Below, in pieces: positions 16,722 to 23,541 of a stretch of DNA of 64,000 nt. Numbering within the stretch: the stretch's first letter is position 1; every line of letters begins with the position of its first letter. The stretch spans positions 1 to 64,000 of the forward strand of contig JAJZWA010000005.1 of the NCBI GenBank assembly GCA_021846965.1, read 5' to 3'. Source of the DNA: Pseudomonadota bacterium. Its GTDB lineage: Bacteria; Pseudomonadota; Gammaproteobacteria; Burkholderiales; Burkholderiaceae_C. Position numbers and translations under genes: made by a program. Below the pieces are notes generated by a model. It was not told where the DNA came from and ran no database searches. It was given only the letters and a program-made list of their open reading frames with translations.

Positions 16722-19109
16722 ATGGGCGCATCTTCCTTCCCTCTCGCAGCCGGCGGCCGTTTCGCGCCGTCACGACTGCTGGCCGCGCTGGGCTGCGCGA
16801 ACCGCGACGTGCGCGATGCGCTGACCGGCCTGGCCACTCGTGCCGCGCTGGAGCGCAGGGTCAGCGAGCTGGCCGCCACGCCGGGGGCCGACGGGCGCCT
16901 GGCGGTGCTGGTGCTGGACGTGTACCGTTTCGGCAGCATCAACGAAACCTGGGGCTGGAAGGCCGGCGATGCGGTGCTGGTCGAGCTGGCGCGGCGCCTG
17001 CGCGCCCTGGGAGGCAGCGACATGCTGGCGCGGGTCGGGGCCGACTCCATCGGCGTGCTGCTGCGCGGAGCCGCCGCCGAGGACTGGCGCGGCGTGGTCG
17101 AGCGCATGATCAAGTCCCTGCGCGAGCCCTTCACGGTGGCCGCATCGAGCACCCGCAAGCTTTCGGCCTCGGTGGGTTGCGCCTTGTTCCCGCAGGACGC
17201 CACCAGCGCCTCGCGCCTGCTGGGGCTGGCGGAGGCTGCCGTGTTCAGCCAGGCCGAGCGGGATCTGCAACGCCGCAGCGAGGAGCTCGACCCCTACGGG
17301 GACGAGACCGCCGAGACCATGACCTGGTTGCAGCGCTTTCTGGGCCCGCAGCTTCCGCGGCTCAACGAGGAATTCCTCGAGGCCCTGGGCCTGTGCGAGC
17401 AGGCGCCCGAGGGCGAGGCCTCGGGCCTGCCCGCGCGCGACGCGGTGGAATTGCTGCCCGGCCTGGGAGGTTACGTGCCTTTGCTGCTCGCCCCGGGCCT
17501 GCGCCAGGCCCGGCACCGCGAGCATGCCGAGGGCCTGGGCCGGCTGCTCGCCGCCCTGGGCCTGCCGGCGCAGGCCGGGGTGGGTGCCATGGGCCGGCTG
17601 TACCAGGCCGTGGCCGGGCTGGCGCACCGCATCCCGGCACGCCTGAGCGAGCGCAGCCTGCTGCTGGGCACGCTGCTGCGGCGCATGGAGTCCGACATTG
17701 GGTTCCAGCACCAGGGCGCCGAGGCCCTGCGCCACGAGCTGATCGAGCGCCTGCGCCAGCTGAGCGCGGCCCTGCAGGCGGCGCGCCGGCGCAGCGACCT
17801 GCTGGACATGGTGGTCGAGGGCCTGCAACAGCTGCCCTTCCTGGTGTGCTGCGCCGTCTACACCCAGGACGCGCGCGGCGGCTTCGTGCTGGAGGCGCAG
17901 AGCTCGGCCCACGAAGCCTGGAGCGGCGGGACCGCGCCGACTCCGCACGACCCCGAGGCCGCGCAGGCACGCGGGGGGGCGCTGGCGCGCAGCTGGCTGC
18001 GCGCGGGCATCGAGCTGGGCCCCGACATCGCGGGCGCTGCGCGACAGGGGCGCGACTGGGCCCTGCAACTGCTGGCCCGGGGCGTGCGCAGCTCGGTGGC
18101 GGTGCCGGTGCTGGACGCCTCCGGCAACGTGCTGGTGGTGCTGCAGCTGTACGGACGCCTGCCCGGACAGTTCAACACCCAGCTGATGCGTCATGCGCTG
18201 GACTCGCTGCGCGCCTCGGTGGCGGCCGAACTGGCGCGCGTGGGCGAGGGCATCGCGCTGCCGGCGGTGGCCGCCGACGAGCGCGCGCTGTGGCGCCAGC
18301 GCCTGTTCGGCGGCGGGCTGCGCATGCTCATGCAGCCCATCGTGGACCTGCGCCTGCAGCGCTGCACCCGGGTGGAGGCGCTGGCGCGCCTGCAACTCGA
18401 TGAGCGCACCCTGCTCACCCCGGGACGCTTCCTGCCGGTGCTGGGACAGCACGAACTCGACCGCCTGTTCCTCGAGGGCCTGCACCTGTCGCTGCAATCC
18501 CTGGTCGACTGGGAGCGCCAGGGCCTGAAGCTGGATCTCTCGCTGAACCTGCCTCCCTCCACGCTGCGCCACGCCGATTGCGTGGACTGGGTGCGCTCGG
18601 CCCTGGAGCGCCGGGCCATCGACCCGCGCCGCCTCAGCCTGGAGATCCTGGAGGACCGCGACGTGGCCACCAAGGCCACCATGCGCGACACCACCGATCG
18701 CCTGCGCGCGCTGGGCGTGCGCCTGGCGCTGGACGACCTGGGCGCCGGCTACAGCAGCCTGCTTCGGCTCAACAGCCTGCCCATCGACATGGTCAAGGTG
18801 GACCAGGGCCTGGTGCACGGCATCGTGGCCAACAACCCCCGCGCGGTGCCCCTGGTCACCGGCCTGGTGGATCTGGCCCGCCGGCTCGACCTGGGGATCA
18901 CCATCGAGGGCCTGGAGACGCAGATCCTGCTGGAGTACGCGCAATACCTGCAGGCGGACTTCGGCCAGGGCATGGCGATCTCGCCGCCGCTGGAGCCGCG
19001 GCGCCTGCCGGGGTGGCTGCGCGGCTGGCGCCTGCCCCCGCTGTCGGGCATCGCGCCCTTCGCATCCATGTTCGGTCCCGACGCACGCGCCACCGGCCGG
19101 CTTCTTTGA
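16722..19109 (+). CDS. degenerate GGDEF-globin-GAF-EAL protein, probable c-di-GMP phosphodiesterase
   Basis: 795 residues, a clear paralogue of the C-terminal half of the preceding protein. The GGDEF signature has become VGADSIGVL (around 105), and the first metal motif reads DVYRFGSINE, so cyclase activity is not expected. The following helical globin-like region (about 190-330) aligns with the neighbour's, but the haem His is replaced: LGRLLAALGL stands where LGEIHALVGV is expected. A GAF domain and a complete EAL domain follow (VEALARL near 551, NLPPS, LEILEDRD, LDDLGAGYSS, KVDQG, IEGLE). It should thus be a phosphodiesterase with a non-haem, non-catalytic regulatory half. Ribosome site CAGGAG precedes the ATG. 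Confidence 0.85.
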   Translation: MGASSFPLAAGGRFAPSRLLAALGCANRDVRDALTGLATRAALERRVSELAATPGADGRLAVLVLDVYRFGSINETWGWKAGDAVLVELARRLRALGGSDMLARVGADSIGVLLRGAAAEDWRGVVERMIKSLREPFTVAASSTRKLSASVGCALFPQDATSASRLLGLAEAAVFSQAERDLQRRSEELDPYGDETAETMTWLQRFLGPQLPRLNEEFLEALGLCEQAPEGEASGLPARDAVELLPGLGGYVPLLLAPGLRQARHREHAEGLGRLLAALGLPAQAGVGAMGRLYQAVAGLAHRIPARLSERSLLLGTLLRRMESDIGFQHQGAEALRHELIERLRQLSAALQAARRRSDLLDMVVEGLQQLPFLVCCAVYTQDARGGFVLEAQSSAHEAWSGGTAPTPHDPEAAQARGGALARSWLRAGIELGPDIAGAARQGRDWALQLLARGVRSSVAVPVLDASGNVLVVLQLYGRLPGQFNTQLMRHALDSLRASVAAELARVGEGIALPAVAADERALWRQRLFGGGLRMLMQPIVDLRLQRCTRVEALARLQLDERTLLTPGRFLPVLGQHELDRLFLEGLHLSLQSLVDWERQGLKLDLSLNLPPSTLRHADCVDWVRSALERRAIDPRRLSLEILEDRDVATKATMRDTTDRLRALGVRLALDDLGAGYSSLLRLNSLPIDMVKVDQGLVHGIVANNPRAVPLVTGLVDLARRLDLGITIEGLETQILLEYAQYLQADFGQGMAISPPLEPRRLPGWLRGWRLPPLSGIAPFASMFGPDARATGRLL

Positions 19110-19118
19110 CCAGGGCTC

Positions 19119-19138
19119 CATGTCATCCCATTGACATG
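19119..19138. promoter_or_regulatory. 20-bp inverted repeat upstream of EAL-CBS-GGDEF gene
   Basis: CATGTCA-N6-TGACATG, perfect 7-bp arms, 40 bases upstream of the next ATG and 10 bases after the previous stop. The right arm includes TTGACA, a possible -35 box, so a bound protein could block or steer the promoter. Its role as an operator is inferred. Confidence 0.4.
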
Positions 19139-19178
19139 AAGCTGTACGACCATCGACGACAAATCCCCTCATGCCGCC

Positions 19179-20981
19179 ATGGCCGCCATCGCCCTGCCCT
19201 TGCACCCTGTCGACGCCGAGGCGGATCGCCCCGCTAGCTTCCAGGCGATCCTGGAGGGAAAGCTGCTGAACACGGTATTTCAGCCGGTTCTCGACCTTCG
19301 CAACCGCAGTTTCCACGGATTCGAGGCTCTGATCCGGGGCCCCGCGGGTAGCCCGCTGGAGCGCCCCGACCACCTGTTCGACTGCGCGCGCGCCAGCGGC
19401 CGCGTGGCCGAGTTCGACCGCCTGTGCGTGCAGACCAGCATCGAGGCCTTCGCCGCGGCCGCGCTGCCGGGGCATCTGTTCCTCAACGTCACCGAGGCGC
19501 TGTTCGACTCGGGCTGGTTCGCGCGCGAATCCACGCTGCGCTGGCTGCAGGAGCAGGGGCTGCCCCCCTCGCGCCTGGTGCTGGAATTGCTGGAATCGGA
19601 CTCCCTGGCCGAGGACACCCAGGCCTTCAGCGCGGCGCGCTTCCTGCGCGACCTGGGCTACGGGCTGGCGCTGGACGACCTGGGCCAGGGTTTCGGGCGC
19701 TTCGCGCTGTGGAAACGCCTGCGCCCGCGCTACCTGAAGGTCGACCGCAGCTACACCGCCGACCTGGCGAACGACCCCTTCAAGGCGGCCTTCGTGCGCT
19801 CCATGCTGCTGCTGGCCGAGGCCAGCCAGTCGGTGGTGGTGGCCGAGGGGGTGGAATCCGAGCGCGACCTGCTCACCCTGCGCGAAATCGGGGTCAGCAT
19901 GGCCCAGGGCTATTTCATCGCCCGACCCCAACCTCTTCCGGCCACGGAGCCCGCTGCGCGCACGCGCGAGGTGCTGGGCAACCCGCAGCCGGCGCTGCAT
20001 GCCCTGGCCAGCCGCGGCAGCATCGAACAGTCGGTGCTGGGCCTGGCGCGCCCCATCGTGCCGGTGCAGCCGCAGATCAAGCTGGACCATGTGCTGCGCA
20101 TGCTCGAGCAGGACCCCGACCTGACCTCGGTGCCCATCGTCGACGAGCAGGGCCAGGCGCTGGGCATCATCAATCGCTACGTCGTCGCAGACCGGCTGTT
20201 CCGCCCCCATGTGCGCGACCTGTTCGGCAACAAGCCCTGCACCCTGGTGATGAGCAGCGACGTGCTGCGCCTGGACGCCAAGAGCAGCCTGCAGCAGGCC
20301 AGCAGCCTGATCGCCGACTCCAGCTACCGGCACGCCACCGAGGGCGTGCTGGTCACCGACGGGGGCCAGTACCGCGGGCTGCTGCTGGTGGGCGACCTGC
20401 TGCGCCTGGTCACCGAGTTCCAGGTGCAGGCGGCGCGCTACGCCAACCCGCTGACCCTGCTGCCGGGCAATGTGCCCATCAACGACTGCATCGATCGCTG
20501 GCTGCACGAGGAGCGCCAGTTCGCCGCCGCCTACGCCGACATCGACCACTTCAAGCCCTTCAACGACAAGTTCGGCTACCGCATGGGCGACGAGATCATC
20601 CTCATGCTCGCCGACCTGCTGCGCACCCACCTGCCGCCGGGAGAGCAGTTCCTGGCGCATATCGGCGGCGACGATTTCGTCGCCTTGTCCTGCTCGCAGG
20701 ACTGGGAATCGCAGTTGCAGGCCGTACTGCAGGCCTTCGAGGCGGGGGTGGCCCAGTTTTTCGAACCGGCGGTGCTGGAGCAAAAGGGCTACTGGTCGGA
20801 GAACCGGCGCGGCGAGGCCATGTTCTTCCCCGTGCCCACGCTGTCCATCGGGGCCTTCGTGGTCAACCCGGGGCACTTCGACTCGCACCGCGAGGTGGCC
20901 AATGTGCTGGCCGAACTCAAGCGCGCGGCCAAGCGCATCCCGGGCAATGCCCTGTTCGTGGACCGGCGGCGCTACGGCTGA
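19179..20981 (+). CDS. EAL-CBS-GGDEF protein, probable c-di-GMP phosphodiesterase
   Basis: 600 residues, soluble. An N-terminal EAL domain (about 20-260) carries FEALIRG, NVTEALF, LELLESD, LDDLGQGFGRF, KVDRS and AEGVES. A CBS pair (about 280-415) follows, with PIVDEQGQALGIINR and GVLVTDGGQYRGLLLVGDLL. The C-terminal GGDEF domain (about 430-600) has AYADIDHFKPFNDKFGYRMGD and the variant signature IGGDDFVAL. No RxxD I-site precedes it. The reversed order (EAL first) matches a known proteobacterial EAL-CBS-GGDEF class in which CBS domains can bind adenine nucleotides. GGDDF may or may not be catalytic. It is the third plus-strand c-di-GMP gene in a row, 69 bases after its neighbour, and converges with the pilin gene. 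Confidence 0.85.
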   Translation: MAAIALPLHPVDAEADRPASFQAILEGKLLNTVFQPVLDLRNRSFHGFEALIRGPAGSPLERPDHLFDCARASGRVAEFDRLCVQTSIEAFAAAALPGHLFLNVTEALFDSGWFARESTLRWLQEQGLPPSRLVLELLESDSLAEDTQAFSAARFLRDLGYGLALDDLGQGFGRFALWKRLRPRYLKVDRSYTADLANDPFKAAFVRSMLLLAEASQSVVVAEGVESERDLLTLREIGVSMAQGYFIARPQPLPATEPAARTREVLGNPQPALHALASRGSIEQSVLGLARPIVPVQPQIKLDHVLRMLEQDPDLTSVPIVDEQGQALGIINRYVVADRLFRPHVRDLFGNKPCTLVMSSDVLRLDAKSSLQQASSLIADSSYRHATEGVLVTDGGQYRGLLLVGDLLRLVTEFQVQAARYANPLTLLPGNVPINDCIDRWLHEERQFAAAYADIDHFKPFNDKFGYRMGDEIILMLADLLRTHLPPGEQFLAHIGGDDFVALSCSQDWESQLQAVLQAFEAGVAQFFEPAVLEQKGYWSENRRGEAMFFPVPTLSIGAFVVNPGHFDSHREVANVLAELKRAAKRIPGNALFVDRRRYG

Positions 20982-21008
20982 GAAGCGCCGGGGCCGGCCC
21001 CGCGTCTC
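20980..21008. terminator. GC-rich hairpin between convergent genes
   Basis: Interrupted stem GAGA..CGC.GGGG / CCCC.GCG.TCTC around a CCGG loop, spanning the 25 bases between the stop of the EAL-CBS-GGDEF gene and the stop of the second pilin gene. It is symmetric and could serve both strands, but there is no T tract, so intrinsic termination is only possible, not shown. Confidence 0.35.
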
Positions 21009-21432
21009 AGGTGCAGGAGGTGGGCATGTACTGCACGGGCACGGTGCCGCGGGTGCAGGTCCACAGCAGCGAATCGGACGAAGTGATGCCGGAGAGCAGC
21101 AGGGTGTGGCCCGAAATGGCCTTGTTGGCCTTGTTGCCGAACTTCACCGTGATCAGCCCGTGGGCAATATCCACGGATTGCACGAAGTTGCCCTGGATCG
21201 ACGTCGGCGAGACCGCGCCGGCCGACTGATTGCTCGCCGGGAAGCTGCCATGCTGGGCGTAATAGTCCCACAGCACGGTCTTGTAGCCGTCGGACAGACT
21301 CAGGCCCTCCGCCACCTGGGCGCGGATGGTGTAGGTCTGGTAGGCGGGGATCGCGATGGCCGCCAGGATGCCGATGATCGCCACCACGATCATCAACTCG
21401 ATCAGGGTGAAACCGGAGGACTTCGCGCTCAT
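21007..21432 (-). CDS. type IV pilin, major-pilin-like (second copy)
   Basis: 141 residues. It has a short leader MSAKSSG cleaved before Phe, then the class IVa N-terminal helix [22 protein letters not shown] with Glu at +5. The C terminus has the disulfide-loop cysteines WTCTRG...PTSCT expected for pilins. It is processed by the prepilin peptidase and assembled at the inner membrane into pili. It is homologous to the pilin just upstream but more divergent in the middle (WDYYAQHGSFPASNQ). A terminator sits between the two genes and no sigma-54 site precedes this one, so expression would come from read-through or a weak internal promoter. Confidence 0.92.
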   Translation of the reverse strand: MSAKSSGFTLIELMIVVAIIGILAAIAIPAYQTYTIRAQVAEGLSLSDGYKTVLWDYYAQHGSFPASNQSAGAVSPTSIQGNFVQSVDIAHGLITVKFGNKANKAISGHTLLLSGITSSDSLLWTCTRGTVPVQYMPTSCT

Positions 21433-21473
21433 GGCTGAAACCTCGACGAAATGTGTGGATAACGCCTGGCCTA

Positions 21474-21498
21474 GAAAAAACCCGCCTTGCGGCGGGTT
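21474..21498 (-). terminator. rho-independent terminator between the two pilin genes
   Basis: Read on the minus strand: AACCCGCC-GCAA-GGCGGGTT followed by TTTT. It lies 26 bases after the stop of the upstream pilin gene (21524) and about 40 bases before the start of the next. Perfect 8-bp stem, tetraloop and T run make this the clearest intrinsic terminator in the window. Confidence 0.85.
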
Positions 21499-21523
21499 CT
21501 CAAGAATCACACTCTGGAGAGAA

Positions 21524-21964
21524 TCAGGTGCAGGAGGACGGCAGGTACTGGGCGCCCAGGCCGCCGCTGGGGGCCTTGCAAGTCCAGCCGATGGAGCCGG
21601 CATTTGAGGTGATCGCCGACAGTTCCAGCGTCTGGCCGCTGATCTTGGTGTTGACCTTCGGGCCGGCGTAGGTGATCGTGATGATGCCGCCGCTGACCGA
21701 CACGCTGGAAACGTAATTGCCCTTGATCGAGCCAGCACTGGCCAGGCCAGCCGAAGTGTTATTGGTCGGGAACGAGCCGCGGTTGGTGTAGAACTCGGAC
21801 ATCGCCGTCTTCGCGCCGTCAGCCAGGGACAGGCCTTCCGACACTTGCGCGCGGATGGTGTAGTTCTGGTAGGCGGGAATCGCGATCGCGGCCAGGATGC
21901 CGATGATCGCCACGACGATCATCAGTTCGATCAGCGTGAAGCCTTGTTGCAATTGCTTTTTCAT
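21524..21964 (-). CDS. pilA: type IV pilin, major-pilin-like (first copy)
   Basis: 146 residues. Leader MKKQLQQG with the cleavage Gly just before [22 protein letters not shown] (mature Phe1, Glu5), then [23 protein letters not shown], typical of betaproteobacterial PilA. Cys pair near the end: WTCKAPS...PSSCT. It is followed by a strong terminator and preceded by a consensus sigma-54 promoter, the classical arrangement for PilSR/RpoN-controlled major pilin. The first gene of the pair is therefore probably the highly expressed structural subunit. No pilB/C/D or pilSR genes are in the window. Confidence 0.93.
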   Translation of the reverse strand: MKKQLQQGFTLIELMIVVAIIGILAAIAIPAYQNYTIRAQVSEGLSLADGAKTAMSEFYTNRGSFPTNNTSAGLASAGSIKGNYVSSVSVSGGIITITYAGPKVNTKISGQTLELSAITSNAGSIGWTCKAPSGGLGAQYLPSSCT

Positions 21965-22083
21965 GTGCGGATCCTAGGTTGTTGAAACTTGCCGAGCCAG
22001 CGACTGGCCTCGTGTGCATCACCGGTGTTCGAAACCGGCCGCTGCCGGGTCGACGTCAACCCCTGCCGGGGCGATGCAATACA

Positions 22084-22101
22084 AGCAAGCGGCGTGCCAG
22101 G
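22084..22101 (-). promoter_or_regulatory. sigma-54 (-24/-12) promoter of the pilin genes
   Basis: Minus strand reads CTGGCACGCCGCTTGCTT, agreeing with the TGGCACG-N4-TTGCW consensus at every key position (GG at -24, GC at -12). The predicted start is near 22073, giving a leader of about 110 nt before the first pilin ATG. Pilin transcription by RpoN with PilR is established in several type IV pilus systems. Confidence 0.85.
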
Positions 22102-22278
22102 TGCGGTGGAGGCCTGTGAGCACGGATTTCGGGGTCCTTGGGGCCCGGACACGCGGCTGGCCACGCCCCCGCACGGCCAGGGCCGGCGCCGTGTCCAGGC
22201 TGAAAGCTGGCCACGCAAGCCCATGTCAGGGCAAAATACCTGGACATGGCGCCCAGGAGGGCGCGGGAGGAGTGGGCG

Positions 22279-22806
22279 GTGGAAGTCAATGCATGCAGCC
22301 GGCGCATGGCCTCGGTGGTGCTGGGTCGCAGCGAGCGCACGGTGCGCCGTTGGTGCGACGAGGGCACGCTGCGCCTGGTGGGCAGCGACGCCGCAGGGCG
22401 CGCGCTGGTGGCCCTGGAACAGTTGCTGGACATGCTCGACGGCCTGGGCGCGCAGGCCCCCTGCGACGGCGAAACCCAGCTTCCGCGCGACCGCTGGATG
22501 CGCCTGGTGCTGGATGCCGACGCCGGGGACGCCGATGCACTGGCCTGCCTGGGCACCCAGTTGCTGCACGAAGGCCGCGCCGCCGGCGCGGTGAGCCTGC
22601 TGCAGGAGGCCGCGCAATTGCAGCATGCCGACGCCATGCACTGGCTGTGCCACTGCCATCTGCGCGGCCTGGGCGTGGCGCGCGACCCCGACCTGGCGCT
22701 GATGTGGCTGCATCGCGCGGCCGCGCAGGGCCATGTGCTGGCTCGCGCGCAGGCGCGCGCGCTGCGCCGGCTGTCGCTGCGCGAGGCCTCGGCGGCCGCC
22801 TCCTGA
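22279..22806 (+). CDS. HTH-Sel1 repeat protein
   Basis: 175 residues from a GTG start that has an excellent ribosome site (GGGAGGAG, 6-7 nt spacing); an ATG at 22246 would add 11 residues. The N terminus (MASVVLGRSERTVRRWCDEGTLRLVG) reads like a MerR/excisionase-type helix-turn-helix with a short wing. Residues about 75-170 contain Sel1-like repeats (DADALACLGTQLL, HADAMHWLCHCHLRGLGVARDP, ALMWLHRAAAQGH). Sel1 repeats mediate protein contacts. Its position, divergent from the sigma-54 pilin promoter across about 180 bases, suggests a link to pilus control, but that is inference. No membrane segment or signal peptide. Confidence 0.65.
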   Translation: MEVNACSRRMASVVLGRSERTVRRWCDEGTLRLVGSDAAGRALVALEQLLDMLDGLGAQAPCDGETQLPRDRWMRLVLDADAGDADALACLGTQLLHEGRAAGAVSLLQEAAQLQHADAMHWLCHCHLRGLGVARDPDLALMWLHRAAAQGHVLARAQARALRRLSLREASAAAS

Positions 22807-22815
22807 GGGCCCCCG

Positions 22816-22836
22816 GGGCCGGGCCGTGCCCGGCCC
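22816..22836 (+). terminator. GC hairpin after the Sel1 gene
   Basis: GGGCCGGGC-CGT-GCCCGGCCC, a perfect 9-bp stem 10 bases after the stop codon. There is no T run, so it is a stable hairpin that could aid termination or protect the 3' end. Confidence 0.4.
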
Positions 22837-22901
22837 GCCCCACGCCCGGGCTTGGCAAGCGCAGGGCGACCAGGCCGTTGCCTGCGATGTGGCGGGGGCT
22901 T

Positions 22902-23414
22902 TCAGGGCCGTACCCCCAGGCCGGCCAGGTCGACGCCCAGGGGCACCAGCGTGGGCAGGTAGGCCGATCCGGAGCACTCGCCGGGTCGGCGGCGCAGGTG
23001 GGCGACCAACTGGCGGCTGCGCAGCCGCACCGTGGAGCCCAGGGCGGGCATCGGATGCGCGCGGCGCCAGGCTTCGTAGATGGGGTAGTAGGCGCCGAAC
23101 ATCCGGCCCAGGTCGGGCTCGGCGTCGCCGGTCCAGGCGATGGCGAACACCACCCCCAGCAGGCCCGAGTACTCGTGCACCACCACGCCGGCGGGGGTGA
23201 CCACCGTGGTGTCGGCCACGCGCGGCCCGCCGTCGGCGCGCAGCATGCGCATCAGCCGCGATACCTGTCCGTCGTCCAGGGCGCTGGACGCGCTCTCGCC
23301 CAGCGCGGCATGGGCGGGCCCCGTGGCGCACAGCGACCACAGCAGCGCAGCGGCCGCGACGCGATGCGGCGCCGACAGGCGCGCCAGCGCGAAGGCTTTG
23401 GATCGGCTGTTCAT
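22902..23414 (-). CDS. DUF2844 family exported protein (copy 2)
   Basis: 170 residues. Sec signal peptide: basic SRSKAFALARLSAPHR, hydrophobic VAAAALLWSLCATGP, cleavage after AHA. The mature part has the DUF2844 core VVTPAGVVVHEYSGLLGVVFAIAWTGDAEPDLGRMFGAYYPIY and ends in YLPTLVPLGVDLAGLGV. It is a clear paralogue of the protein at 24738-25226 (same blocks, same C-terminal VDLA.LGV). It is 127 bases downstream of the DUF3443 gene, probably the third gene of the operon. Function unknown; periplasmic location is inferred. Confidence 0.8.
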   Translation of the reverse strand: MNSRSKAFALARLSAPHRVAAAALLWSLCATGPAHAALGESASSALDDGQVSRLMRMLRADGGPRVADTTVVTPAGVVVHEYSGLLGVVFAIAWTGDAEPDLGRMFGAYYPIYEAWRRAHPMPALGSTVRLRSRQLVAHLRRRPGECSGSAYLPTLVPLGVDLAGLGVRP

Positions 23415-23541
23415 GGATGTCCTTGCCGGGCCGGTCCAGCCCGGCCCTCCCCCGGAACCCACTATAGGGTCGGGTGCATGGCCCGTGCGCAGGGGCGACG
23501 GGCCTTGAACACCGGGCTAACCGCGCGCTCGCGTCGGCGGA

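Noticed and set aside
16770-20888. Very long open frame (about 1370 codons) on the minus strand opposite the c-di-GMP genes
   Set aside because: It is antisense to three well-supported genes, is full of Gln/His/Arg low-complexity sequence typical of GC-rich antisense frames, and has no domain.
20980-21008. Strong bidirectional intrinsic terminator
   Set aside because: The hairpin is stable but there is no T tract on either side, so it is listed only as a low-confidence hairpin.
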